This document shows positions 32,905 through 40,946 of a DNA stretch of 64,000 nucleotides, one piece after another. The position numbers and the translations under genes were made by a program. Each line of letters starts with the position of its first letter. Position 1 is the stretch's first letter. The stretch comes from Maricaulis sp965228215. GTDB taxonomy: Bacteria; Pseudomonadota; Alphaproteobacteria; Caulobacterales; Maricaulaceae. Location: assembly GCA_965228215.1 (NCBI GenBank), contig OZ245800.1, positions 2,852,001 through 2,916,000 of the forward strand. Reading direction: 5' to 3'. Below the pieces are notes generated by a model, which worked only from the letters and a program-made list of their open reading frames with translations, searched no databases and was not told the DNA's origin.

Positions 32905-33885
32905 ATGTTTCCTGCCACACGCCTCCGCCGCACCCGCCAGGCCGACTGGAGCCGCCGTCTCGTGCGCGAAAAGACGCTGACGGTGGATGATCTGATCTGG
33001 TCGGTCGTGGTCAGCGATACGGCCGATCCGGTGGAGCCCGTCGCGGCCATGCCCGGCGTGAACCGCCTGTCCCTTAGCGCTCTGGCCGAGGCCGCGAAGG
33101 AAGCCGAAGCGCTGGGCATTCCGGCCATGGCGATCTTCCCGCACATCGATCCGGCGAAAAAGGATGATGACGGCAGCGAGGCTACCAATCCCGATGGACT
33201 GGTGCCGCAGGCGATCCGCACCATCAAGGAAGCCGCGCCCAATGTCGGCGTGATCTGCGATGTCGCCCTGGACCCCTTCACCACCCACGGCCATGACGGC
33301 GTGCTGGATGGCGATCGCATCGCCAATGACGACACGGTGGCGCGCCTCGTGGACCAGGCGCTTATCCAGGCCGAAGCCGGCTGTGATGTCATCGCGCCGT
33401 CCGACATGATGGATGGCCGTATCGGCGCGATCCGCGAAGCGCTGGAAGGCGCGGGTTTCCAGGACACGATGATCCTGTCCTACGCCGCCAAATACGCGTC
33501 GGGCTTTTACGGCCCCTACCGCGAGGCCATTGGCTCGGCGGCGGCTCTCAAGGGCGACAAGAAGACCTACCAGATGGACCCGGCCAACGCGGCCGAGGCC
33601 CTGCGCGAGGTCGAGCTGGATATCGCCGAGGGGGCCGACATGGTCATGGTCAAGCCGGGCCTGCCCTATCTCGATATCGTGCGCGCCCTGGCCGAGAATT
33701 TCGCCGTGCCGGTATACGCCTTCCAGGTCTCCGGCGAGTACGCGATGATCGAGGCCGCCGCCGCCAACGGCTGGATCGATGGCGACCGGGTCATGCTGGA
33801 AAGCCTTATGAGTTTCAAACGCGCCGGCGCCAGCGGCATCATCACCTATTTCGCCCCCCGCGCCGCACGCGCGCTGGCGGGTTGA
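32905..33885 (+). CDS. hemB: Porphobilinogen synthase (ALA dehydratase)
   Basis: HemB condenses two 5-aminolevulinates to porphobilinogen. The 326-residue protein shows the N-terminal FPATRLRRTRQADWSRRLV, SYAAKYASGFYGPYR and VKPGLPYLD with the two Schiff-base lysines, and QVSGEYAMI. The active-site metal region reads DVALDPFTTHGHDG, with Asp in place of the zinc-binding cysteines, so this is a Mg2+-dependent type rather than a zinc enzyme. It is followed 22 bases later by an acetyltransferase gene. Confidence 0.97.
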   Translation: MFPATRLRRTRQADWSRRLVREKTLTVDDLIWSVVVSDTADPVEPVAAMPGVNRLSLSALAEAAKEAEALGIPAMAIFPHIDPAKKDDDGSEATNPDGLVPQAIRTIKEAAPNVGVICDVALDPFTTHGHDGVLDGDRIANDDTVARLVDQALIQAEAGCDVIAPSDMMDGRIGAIREALEGAGFQDTMILSYAAKYASGFYGPYREAIGSAAALKGDKKTYQMDPANAAEALREVELDIAEGADMVMVKPGLPYLDIVRALAENFAVPVYAFQVSGEYAMIEAAAANGWIDGDRVMLESLMSFKRAGASGIITYFAPRAARALAG

Positions 33886-33907
33886 GGCTGACGTCCGAGA
33901 CCTCGTC

Positions 33908-34438
33908 ATGATCGAAACCGAGCGACTGATCCTGCGGACCTGGCAGGACACCGACCTTGAGCCGTTTGCCTCCATGAATGCCGATCCGGACGTGATGCGG
34001 CATTTCCCGCGCTGCATGACCCGCGAGGAAAGCGATGCGGCCGTGGCGCGCATGCGTGCGCATCACGAAACGCATGGTTTCGGCATGTATGCAGTCGAGG
34101 TGAAGGGTGGACCGGGTTTTATCGGTTTTGTCGGCCTTGCCCACCTGGCCTTCGAGGCGCATTTCACGCCGGCCGTCGAGATCGGCTGGCGGCTGAGCCC
34201 CGTCAGCTGGGGCAAGGGGTATGCGAGCGAGGCGGCCCGCGCCTGTCTGGAACAGGGTTTCGGCGCATTCGGCCTGGACGAGATCGTCGCCATCGCCCCG
34301 CAGGTCAACACGCCCTCAATCGCCGTGATGGAACGTATCGGCATGCAGCGTGTTGAAGGCGGGGATTTCCAGCACCCCTATCTGGAAGCCGACAGCCCGC
34401 TCCAGCCCTGCGTGCTCTACCGGGCGCTCTCAGTCTGA
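33908..34438 (+). CDS. GNAT-family N-acetyltransferase (RimJ/RimL type)
   Basis: A 176-residue GCN5-related acetyltransferase. It begins with the typical MIETERLILRTWQDTDLEPFA, has the acetyl-CoA pyrophosphate region EIGWRLSPVSWGKGYASEAARA near residue 96 and ends with NTPSIAVMERIGMQRVEGGDF. Members acetylate protein N-termini or small amines; the substrate here is unknown. It probably shares transcription with hemB. Confidence 0.9.
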   Translation: MIETERLILRTWQDTDLEPFASMNADPDVMRHFPRCMTREESDAAVARMRAHHETHGFGMYAVEVKGGPGFIGFVGLAHLAFEAHFTPAVEIGWRLSPVSWGKGYASEAARACLEQGFGAFGLDEIVAIAPQVNTPSIAVMERIGMQRVEGGDFQHPYLEADSPLQPCVLYRALSV

Positions 34439-34454
34439 GGTCACCAAAAGCGAA

Positions 34455-34712
34455 CTAATGCCGCGGCCTGCTGGATTTCGGGATATGGCCATGACGTTCC
34501 AGGGCGGTCTTTACATCCGCAAAGGCCGCCCGCCACGCCTCGCTGTCCTTGAACTGGATCAGATCGGACCGGATTTCGCCCGAATCCTTGTCCGACAATT
34601 CTGGCGAGTCCTCGCACATCTGCAATTGCTGCAGGCGTCCCAGCAAGGCGCCGGGATGTAGCGCCGCCAATTCCTTCTCGGACATCGGATGTATGGGGCG
34701 TCGTTTGGCCAT
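34455..34712 (-). CDS. Hypothetical protein (85 residues)
   Basis: A small, charged, helical, soluble protein beginning MAKRRPIHPMSEKELAALHP. It has no signal peptide, membrane segment or motif that I recognise. The ribosome site is weak, with the nearest GGAG about 18 bases upstream of the ATG. It is convergent with the acetyltransferase gene and divergent from the next small membrane protein. Probably real from its composition and isolation, but not certain. Confidence 0.5.
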   Translation of the reverse strand: MAKRRPIHPMSEKELAALHPGALLGRLQQLQMCEDSPELSDKDSGEIRSDLIQFKDSEAWRAAFADVKTALERHGHIPKSSRPRH

Positions 34713-34827
34713 GGCGCGTTTATGCCACTGCTCCGGATCAACAAAAACCTCCTGGCGGACGGTCGCGCGATTTTTGTGACGGAATCACCCTGTCCGGTCT
34801 AAGCTGATCTCCGAAAAGGAGGCCCCC

Positions 34828-35049
34828 ATGTCCGACAACACCTTGTCCAAAGCCGTCATCATTTCCGGTGCCATGATCGCGCTGGCCATCGCGTCGGGCC
34901 ATCTGGGTTTCGGCGGGTTCATATGGGGCCTGCTCGGCGTCGGTGCGGGTTGCTACCTGGCCTGGCGGGAGATCTGGAAGGGCGAAATGCCCGATCTCGG
35001 CGGCAATGATGACGAGCCGGAAGACCCGGTCGCCGATCGTTTCCGCTAG
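34828..35049 (+). CDS. Small membrane protein (73 residues)
   Basis: Unrecognised protein with a hydrophobic region of about 40 residues (AVIISGAMIALAIA, then FIWGLLGVGAGCYLAW), probably two closely spaced helices, and an acidic C-terminal tail (GGNDDEPEDPV). A strong AAAGGAGG ribosome site precedes the ATG. First of three small membrane-protein genes in a row on the plus strand. Confidence 0.65.
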   Translation: MSDNTLSKAVIISGAMIALAIASGHLGFGGFIWGLLGVGAGCYLAWREIWKGEMPDLGGNDDEPEDPVADRFR

Positions 35050-35218
35050 CGTACAGGCCACCTTCCCCAAAGGTCACGCGGCCAGCTTTCGCCTGGAAAA
35101 CTATCCACGGAATATTCGTATACGGATCTTGCGAGCGATTCTGATTACTGTTTAGCCTGTGCTGTCAGTTGTGGTTCGAGTTCTTGGCGTCTCTTTCGAG
35201 GTTCTGGGGAGGAACTCA

Positions 35219-35551
35219 ATGTCACTCGACAAAATCATCTGGATCGTCAGCGCACTCGCGGCGGTCGTCTTCGCTTTCATTTCCGGTTTTGAAATGGCCG
35301 GCCTGGTCCTGATCGTGCTGGGTCTCGCCAGCGGTTTCTTCGTGAAGGGCGATCATCGCAAGGCCTTGCTCCTGGCGGCGATTTTCCTGGGCATGGGTGG
35401 ATCCGCAGCCCTCGGCGGTATTCCCGCGGTCGGCGACTATCTCACAGCCATTTTCGCTAATTACGGCACGGTGCTCGGCGCGGCCTCCATCATGGTCATC
35501 GTGATGGCAACGGCGGAACGCCTCGTGCCGGGCATGACTCCTGCCGAATAA
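35219..35551 (+). CDS. Small membrane protein (110 residues)
   Basis: Unrecognised protein with about four hydrophobic segments: KIIWIVSALAAVVFAFISG, FEMAGLVLIVLGLASGFFV, ALLLAAIFLGMGGSAALGG and TVLGAASIMVIVMATAERL. ATG 35219 has a GGGAGGA site and is preferred over the longer frame from 35159. A strong terminator follows 19 bases after the stop codon, so it ends its own transcript. Confidence 0.7.
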   Translation: MSLDKIIWIVSALAAVVFAFISGFEMAGLVLIVLGLASGFFVKGDHRKALLLAAIFLGMGGSAALGGIPAVGDYLTAIFANYGTVLGAASIMVIVMATAERLVPGMTPAE

Positions 35552-35570
35552 TTCCCCTCCAAGACTGGGT

Positions 35571-35602
35571 CGGGCTCCGGCGCAAGCCGGGGCCCGTTTT
35601 TT
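35571..35602 (+). terminator. Rho-independent terminator
   Basis: An 11-bp GC-rich stem with one T-G wobble (35571-35581 with 35586-35596, loop GCAA), followed by TTTTTT. It ends the 110-residue membrane-protein gene. Confidence 0.85.
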
Positions 35603-35696
35603 ATGGGCAGACAGGAAATCGCCAATCCGAGCCGCGGGATTTCGCCCTGCCCATTCCCGTGAACACGCTCCCGGCTCCTATGCCATGATGGCGTAA

Positions 35697-35987
35697 ATGT
35701 TGATGACACAACGTCCCTGCCCGACTTGCGGCACAGAAATTCTGGTTCCCTCTCGCAGCATGGGAGGGGTGCGTTGCGGCACGTGCGGCACGCGATTGCG
35801 GCAGAAGCATCCCGCCGCCCAGCTCGGTCTGTCTGTAGGCGGGATCATGATCGCCGTCGCCCTCATCAACGGACTGAGCGGTCAAATCAACAGCCTGCTG
35901 ACCGCCTTGATCATCGGCGCCTGGTTGGTTCTCTGCCTGATCGCCTCGAGGCATTTCATTGCGTGGGAAGTCGCGGACGAGCAATAG
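35697..35987 (+). CDS. Zinc-ribbon small membrane protein (96 residues)
   Basis: The N-terminus has two CxxC knuckles (RPCPTCGTE and VRCGTCGTR) forming a probable zinc ribbon, followed by two membrane helices (LGLSVGGIMIAVALING and LLTALIIGAWLVLCLIA). Such ribbon-plus-membrane proteins are common, and their roles are mostly unknown. The start ATG 35697 has no strong ribosome site; an in-frame ATG follows at codon 3. Confidence 0.6.
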   Translation: MLMTQRPCPTCGTEILVPSRSMGGVRCGTCGTRLRQKHPAAQLGLSVGGIMIAVALINGLSGQINSLLTALIIGAWLVLCLIASRHFIAWEVADEQ

Positions 35988-35993
35988 ATCACG

Positions 35994-36012
35994 GCACCCG
36001 GGTTCCGGGTGC
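35994..36012. terminator. Possible weak bidirectional terminator hairpin
   Basis: An 8-bp GC-rich hairpin (35994-36001 with 36005-36012, loop GTT) sits between the convergent zinc-ribbon and TRIC genes. No good T-run follows on either strand, so termination efficiency is doubtful. Confidence 0.35.
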
Positions 36013-36013
36013 T

Positions 36014-36643
36014 CTAATCGCCCAGCTTCAATGGCGGAAGCGTCCAGTTGAAAAGGATCGCGCAGCCGCGCAAGACAAAGGCAATCATCGCTGCACCCAG
36101 CATGACCCCGCTAGGCGGCAATCCCAGAGCGAGACCGCCGACATAGGCGCCTGCTCCTGCGAGGGCGGCGAGCGCATAGACATCCTCGCGCAGGACCAGC
36201 GGCACGTCGTTCACGATGATGTCGCGCATCAAACCGCCGAAGGCCGCGCTCATCACCCCGGTCAGCATGGCAATCGACCAATGCGCGTCGACAGACAGGG
36301 CAACTTGCGCGCCGATAACGCAAAAGACCGACAGGCCGATCGCATCGGCCCAGATCAGGGCAGCCCGGCGCGAGACGAGGCTCTGCGCCCAGGGCGAGGT
36401 GTAATAGCCGATCAGGGCACCACCCAGGGCGACGCCGAGATAGGCGGGTTCCTCGATCCAGTAGACGGGCAGCCGTCCCAGGAGCAGGTCACGCAAGGTT
36501 CCGCCGCCCATTCCGGTCACAGCCCCGATGATCGCGGCACCGAACGGGTCGAGAGATTTGCGCGCTGCCAGCATGCCGCCGGAAAAGGCAAAAAACGCGA
36601 TCCCGGCATAATCCAGGATCAGGAAGAGCGTCTCGACGCTCAC
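36014..36643 (-). CDS. TRIC-type/UPF0126 cation channel family membrane protein
   Basis: A 209-residue, seven-helix inner membrane protein of the UPF0126/YadS (prokaryotic TRIC channel) family. It is made of two internal repeats, each with a glycine-rich hinge: GAVTGMGGGTLRDLLLGRLPVYW and GVMSAAFGGLMRDIIVNDVPLVL. Bacterial TRIC proteins conduct monovalent cations as trimers. GTG start overlapping the upstream stop by 4 bases (GTGA), with GGGGAG just before; third gene of a three-gene unit. Confidence 0.9.
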   Translation of the reverse strand: MSVETLFLILDYAGIAFFAFSGGMLAARKSLDPFGAAIIGAVTGMGGGTLRDLLLGRLPVYWIEEPAYLGVALGGALIGYYTSPWAQSLVSRRAALIWADAIGLSVFCVIGAQVALSVDAHWSIAMLTGVMSAAFGGLMRDIIVNDVPLVLREDVYALAALAGAGAYVGGLALGLPPSGVMLGAAMIAFVLRGCAILFNWTLPPLKLGD

Positions 36644-37167
36644 GACTCCCCATCCTCTTCGGGATCAGGATCGAGCTGCCGGCGGGCATGTTCGAAATCG
36701 AGGAGGTGGGAAAGGTCCCGGGCCCGCCAGGCGACCGCCATCATGATTGCCGTGATGAAGAACCAGACAAGAAGCACCAGGAAAAAGCCTTCCGCTCTTT
36801 CCACGCCGAGCCTTTCCCACAATCCGGGCGCCACCTCATTGACCGCCAGCAATAAACCAACGGGCACGGTCACCAGGACGGTTGCTGTCGTTCGGAATTG
36901 CCGATCGACGCGCTCGGCGTTGAGACGTGCAAATTCGCGCAGGAATGCCACTTGTTTGTCCGTGAGGCCGCCGAGCAGACCCAGGCCGATCTTCCAGTGG
37001 GAGGCCTTGAGCATAGGCGTCAGATGATCATTGGAATACTGCGCCCAGGTGCGCGACGACATCCCCGCCAGGATCAGCATTTTCCAGGTCGCGAATTCCG
37101 AGGTCAGGCGTTTCCAGACGCCCATTGCGACCTTGTCTGTCTCGATCAGGCGGCCATCCTTCGTCAC
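36640..37167 (-). CDS. Hypothetical membrane protein (175 residues)
   Basis: Not recognised. The N-terminal ~90 residues are soluble and helical (MGVWKRLTSEFATWKMLILAG, DKQVAFLREFARLNAERVDRQ). Two membrane helices lie at ~92-112 (ATVLVTVPVGLLLAV) and ~128-147 (GFFLVLLVWFFITAIMMAV), followed by an acidic tail. GTG start overlaps the upstream dehydrogenase stop by 4 bases, and the 3' end overlaps the TRIC gene by 4 bases. This tight coupling suggests a joint role with the channel. Confidence 0.7.
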   Translation of the reverse strand: MTKDGRLIETDKVAMGVWKRLTSEFATWKMLILAGMSSRTWAQYSNDHLTPMLKASHWKIGLGLLGGLTDKQVAFLREFARLNAERVDRQFRTTATVLVTVPVGLLLAVNEVAPGLWERLGVERAEGFFLVLLVWFFITAIMMAVAWRARDLSHLLDFEHARRQLDPDPEEDGES

Positions 37168-38027
37168 GACTTTTTCTCCAGCCGGGCGATCAGGCTGGAC
37201 GTATCCCAGCGATTGCCGCCCATCTCCTGCACATCGCCATAGAATTGGTCGACAATGGCCGTGACCGGGAGTTTCGCGCCATTGCGGCGCGCCTCATCCA
37301 GCGTGATGCGCAGATCCTTGCGCATCCAGTCGATGGCGAACCCATAGTCGAACTTGTCGGCCACCATGGTCTCCCAGCGATTTTCCATCTGCCAGGACTG
37401 GGCAGCACCCTTGGAGATCGCACCGATGACGAGTTCCGGATCGAGACCGGCGCGCTTGGCGAAGTGAAGCCCTTCGGCGAGTCCCTGGACCACGCCGGCA
37501 ATGCAGATCTGGTTGACCATCTTGGCCAATTGCCCGGACCCTGCCGGGCCGATCAGCGACATCGCCTTGGCATAGGCCTCCATGACCGGCTTGGCGCGTT
37601 CATAGCTGTCGCCCTCACCGCCGCACATGATGGTCAGCTGGCCATTTTCAGCGCCGGCCTGACCGCCCGAGACCGGGGCGTCGAGGAAACCGACACCGGC
37701 ATCGCGGGCATCCGTGTCCAGCTCACGTGCGAGCTCTGCCGAGGCTGTGGTGTGGTCGACGAAAATCGCGCCGGGTTTCATCGCCGGGATCACGCGCTCG
37801 GCGACTTCACGCACGTCCGGATCATCGCCCAGGCAGGCAAAGACGAAGTCTGCATCGGCTGCCGCGGCCTCGGCAGTGTCGCAAGCCGTACCGCCATGCT
37901 GGTCGGCCCAGACCTGTGCCTTGGAAGCGGTCCGGTTCCAGACCGATACGCTGTGCCCGGCGGCGGCCAGATGGCCCGCCATCGGAAATCCCATTACGCC
38001 CAGACCCAGAAATGCACAGCGCGGCAT
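37164..38027 (-). CDS. Beta-hydroxyacid dehydrogenase (3-hydroxyisobutyrate/tartronate semialdehyde reductase type)
   Basis: A 287-residue NAD(P)-dependent 3-hydroxyacid dehydrogenase. It has CAFLGLGVMGFPMAGHL, FLDAPVSGGQAGAENGQLTIMCGG, the catalytic Lys in GQLAKMVNQICIAG near residue 170 and RKDLRITLDEA. It is a paralogue-type relative of the mmsB product at 28.6 kb, but sits outside the valine operon, so its substrate is open (tartronate semialdehyde, 3-hydroxyisobutyrate or succinic semialdehyde). ATG 38027 follows GGGAGAG; the longer frame to 38156 has no family similarity in the extra part. Confidence 0.88.
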   Translation of the reverse strand: MPRCAFLGLGVMGFPMAGHLAAAGHSVSVWNRTASKAQVWADQHGGTACDTAEAAAADADFVFACLGDDPDVREVAERVIPAMKPGAIFVDHTTASAELARELDTDARDAGVGFLDAPVSGGQAGAENGQLTIMCGGEGDSYERAKPVMEAYAKAMSLIGPAGSGQLAKMVNQICIAGVVQGLAEGLHFAKRAGLDPELVIGAISKGAAQSWQMENRWETMVADKFDYGFAIDWMRKDLRITLDEARRNGAKLPVTAIVDQFYGDVQEMGGNRWDTSSLIARLEKKS

Positions 38028-38088
38028 CGCTCTCTCCCAAATCATTTCGTCACTTGCTAGTCTCCCGGCGCGAGGGGAGCAAGCCATC

Positions 38089-40407
38089 ATGATCAAATCT
38101 GTTTTTCGTATTGTCGGTTCGGCCGCGCTCATCCTGCTGGGCATGGCCGCCATCATCGCCCTGGTGATGGGGAATCGCTTCTATGCATCCCTGCCCCAGA
38201 TTCGCGGCGAAATGCAGATGGCGGGTCTGGACGCCGAGGCCGCGATCGCCCGTGACAGCCATGGCGTGCCACATATCTTCGCCGAGACAGATCATGACGC
38301 ATATTTCGCGCTCGGCGTCGCTCACGCGCAGGACCGGCTCTGGCAGATGGAAATTACCCGCCGCGCCATTCGCGGCCGTCTCTCCGAATTGCTGGGCGAG
38401 CTGGGCCTCGAAACAGATATCTTCTTCCGCACGATGGGACTGGGAGCTGCCGCCGACGAGGCCGTCGACAATCTACCCGCCGATGTGCGTGCTGCTCTTG
38501 ATGCCTATGCCGACGGGGTGAATTCCGTGATCGGCCGCAGCGACTTCATGGCACCGCCGGAATTCCAGATCCTGATGACCGACCCCGAACCCTGGACTCC
38601 CGGAGATACGGTCGTGGTCTACAAGGCGATCGCGCTCGACCTGTTCGGCAATGCCTTTTCCGAACCCCGCCGCGCGGCTCTGATCGAGCATCTGGGTGCG
38701 GAGAGAGCCGCCGAATTTATCGGCCGCTATCCCGATGACGCACCGCGTTCCCTGAGCATGGCAGATCTGGACCTCGAAGAAACGGCCAACGAACCCGCCG
38801 CCGAACCGGATCCGGTCGTGGGTCCTGAAGACAATGGACGTGACGGGTCCAACAACTGGGTCCTGTCGGGCAGCCGCACGACGACCGGCATGCCGATCCT
38901 GGCCAATGACCCGCATCTGGGCCTGCGCGCCCCGGCGATCTGGTATCTGGCCCGCGTGACCACGCCGGAAGGATCCGTGGTGGGCGTCACCCTGCCCGGT
39001 ACGCCGTTCGTGACGCTGGGCCGCAATGACCACATCGCCTGGGGCTTTACCAATACCGGTCCGGATGTCGGCGACCTGCACGCGGTCACTGAAGCCGCCG
39101 TCACCGGCGAGCGAGAGGAAACGATCTCGGTCCGCTTCGGCAGCGATGTGACGATCACGCGCCGCGAAACGGCGACCGGTCCCGTGCTGGACCCGGAGCA
39201 TTTTGACTACCCGGTCCCGGAAGGCTCCGATTTCTCTGCCCTGCAATGGATGCTCGACGAGCCGGACGATGCCACGACAGGCGTTGGCATGCATATCCTG
39301 CGCGGCGAGAACTGGGATGATTTCGTCAATGCCATCCGGGGTTTCGTGGCTCCGCAGCAGAGCATGGTCTTCGCAGCGACCAATGGTGATATCGGTTTCT
39401 ACGCTCCTGCCCGCATTCCGGTGCGTGACGAGACCGGCGCCTGGGTCGACACCATTCCCTTCGAGGAATTGCCGCACACCCGCAATCCCGAACGCGGTTT
39501 TGTCGCGACGGCCAATAACAAGATCGTCCCGGACGGTTATCCGCACTATCTGACCGGTGAGTGGTATGGCGTCAGCCGGATCGAGCGCATCTATTCCGGC
39601 ATCGAGGGCCAGGACCTGCACGACATGGATTCCATGGCCGAGCTGCAATACGACACGGTGTCCGACATGGCCCAGCGCGTCCTGCCGACGCTCCTGACCG
39701 CCCTGCCCGAGACATCGGCCGGTCAGCGAGCCCTGGAATTGATGTCGATCTGGGATGCCGACATGGCCGTCGACCGGTTCGAGCCGCTGGTCTATTCGGC
39801 CTGGATGCGCGAGCTGAACCGCGACGTCTACGCCGATGAACTCGGTGAGCTTTTCCCGTCCTGGTATTCCGATCGCCGTCTCTTCATGACGGCTGTGTTG
39901 AACGGCGAACTCGAGCATTGGTGTGACAATATCGGGACCGAATTCGTCGAGACCTGCCGCAGCCTGCTCGGCCCGGCGCTGGATCGGGCCATTGCTGACC
40001 TGCAGGAGACATACGGTCCAGATATCGAGGCCTGGCAGTGGGGCGACATGCACTACGCCCGTCACGCCCATACGCCCTTCTCGGATTTCCCTGTCCTCAA
40101 TCGCTGGTTCACGATCGAGACTCCCATCCCGGGCGATGGTTCAACAGTGAATGTCGCGCATTTCCGCTATTCCCGGCCGGGCTATTCCGTCTTCCACGGC
40201 GCGTCCTATCGCGCGCTCTACGATCTCTCGGATCTCGATGCCTCGCGCTACATGATCACGACAGGACAATCCGGCAATGTGATGTCACCGCACTATGATG
40301 ATCTCGCACCGATGTGGGGGCGCGGCGAATATATCGAGATCTCGGCAGGATGGACGCCGGATACGGCGCCCGAAGGCGTCAACGTGCTGAGACTTCAGCC
40401 CAATTGA
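38089..40407 (+). CDS. Penicillin acylase family N-terminal nucleophile hydrolase
   Basis: A 772-residue precursor with an N-terminal signal/anchor (VGSAALILLGMAAIIALVMG), so periplasmic. As in penicillin G and AHL acylases, an alpha chain (residues ~35-260) precedes the autocatalytic site; the new N-terminal Ser of the beta chain is in GRDGSNNWVLSG near residue 250, followed by ILANDPHLGL. The family processes amides such as beta-lactams or acyl-homoserine lactones; no substrate can be assigned. ATG 38089 follows GAGGGGAGC. Its 3' end overlaps the opposing flavin reductase gene by 13 bases. Confidence 0.92.
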   Translation: MIKSVFRIVGSAALILLGMAAIIALVMGNRFYASLPQIRGEMQMAGLDAEAAIARDSHGVPHIFAETDHDAYFALGVAHAQDRLWQMEITRRAIRGRLSELLGELGLETDIFFRTMGLGAAADEAVDNLPADVRAALDAYADGVNSVIGRSDFMAPPEFQILMTDPEPWTPGDTVVVYKAIALDLFGNAFSEPRRAALIEHLGAERAAEFIGRYPDDAPRSLSMADLDLEETANEPAAEPDPVVGPEDNGRDGSNNWVLSGSRTTTGMPILANDPHLGLRAPAIWYLARVTTPEGSVVGVTLPGTPFVTLGRNDHIAWGFTNTGPDVGDLHAVTEAAVTGEREETISVRFGSDVTITRRETATGPVLDPEHFDYPVPEGSDFSALQWMLDEPDDATTGVGMHILRGENWDDFVNAIRGFVAPQQSMVFAATNGDIGFYAPARIPVRDETGAWVDTIPFEELPHTRNPERGFVATANNKIVPDGYPHYLTGEWYGVSRIERIYSGIEGQDLHDMDSMAELQYDTVSDMAQRVLPTLLTALPETSAGQRALELMSIWDADMAVDRFEPLVYSAWMRELNRDVYADELGELFPSWYSDRRLFMTAVLNGELEHWCDNIGTEFVETCRSLLGPALDRAIADLQETYGPDIEAWQWGDMHYARHAHTPFSDFPVLNRWFTIETPIPGDGSTVNVAHFRYSRPGYSVFHGASYRALYDLSDLDASRYMITTGQSGNVMSPHYDDLAPMWGRGEYIEISAGWTPDTAPEGVNVLRLQPN

Positions 40408-40859
40408 CCGTAGCGGCCGCGGCAGAAGGTCAGCGCCTTGGCATCCCGGGGCGCTGACATCGCCGTCACTTCACCGACGATGATGTCGTGATCGCCGCCG
40501 GCATAGACATGCGCCTGCCGGCAGGTGAAGTGCGCGATGGCGCCGTCGAGAAGCGGTGCCTCCTCGCCCGTCCAGCTGGCGCGACAGGACCGCAGATCCG
40601 GCGACAAGGCACAGGCATGGGCCAGATCGGCCTGGTCGCTGGCAAGGATATTGATCGCGTAAATCTCGGCTTCACGGAACATCGTGTAGCGTTCCGTGGC
40701 GCGCTCGATCGACCAGAGAACCAGCGGCGGATCTAGGGAAACCGAGGCGAAGGAATTCACCGTCACGCCCTGGGCTTCGCCGTTGAAATAGGCCGAAACG
40801 ATGGTCACACCGGTCGGATAACGCCCCAGTATATCGCGGAAAGCGCGGCTATCGTTCAC
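40395..40859 (-). CDS. Flavin reductase-like domain protein
   Basis: A 154-residue FMN-binding split-barrel protein of the HpaC/flavin reductase type that supplies reduced flavin to two-component monooxygenases. Signature parts are FRDILGRYPTGVTIVSA, the FMN site GVTVNSFASVSLDPPLVLWSI and a C-terminal DHDIIVGEVTA. No monooxygenase gene is adjacent. GTG start with AAGGG upstream; 3' ends of this gene and penicillin acylase overlap. Confidence 0.9.
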   Translation of the reverse strand: MNDSRAFRDILGRYPTGVTIVSAYFNGEAQGVTVNSFASVSLDPPLVLWSIERATERYTMFREAEIYAINILASDQADLAHACALSPDLRSCRASWTGEEAPLLDGAIAHFTCRQAHVYAGGDHDIIVGEVTAMSAPRDAKALTFCRGRYGQLG

Positions 40860-40946
40860 GAAATCGCCCTTCGAATCGTCATTTCAACCAGACCTTAACG
40901 CTAACCGTCTACAGGAGAGATAGAACAATAAATAGGGTGGATGATC

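Noticed and set aside
40895..40910. Possible CtrA half site (TTAA) upstream of motB
   Set aside because: The second TTAA at the required 7-base spacing is missing, so it is not a credible CtrA box.
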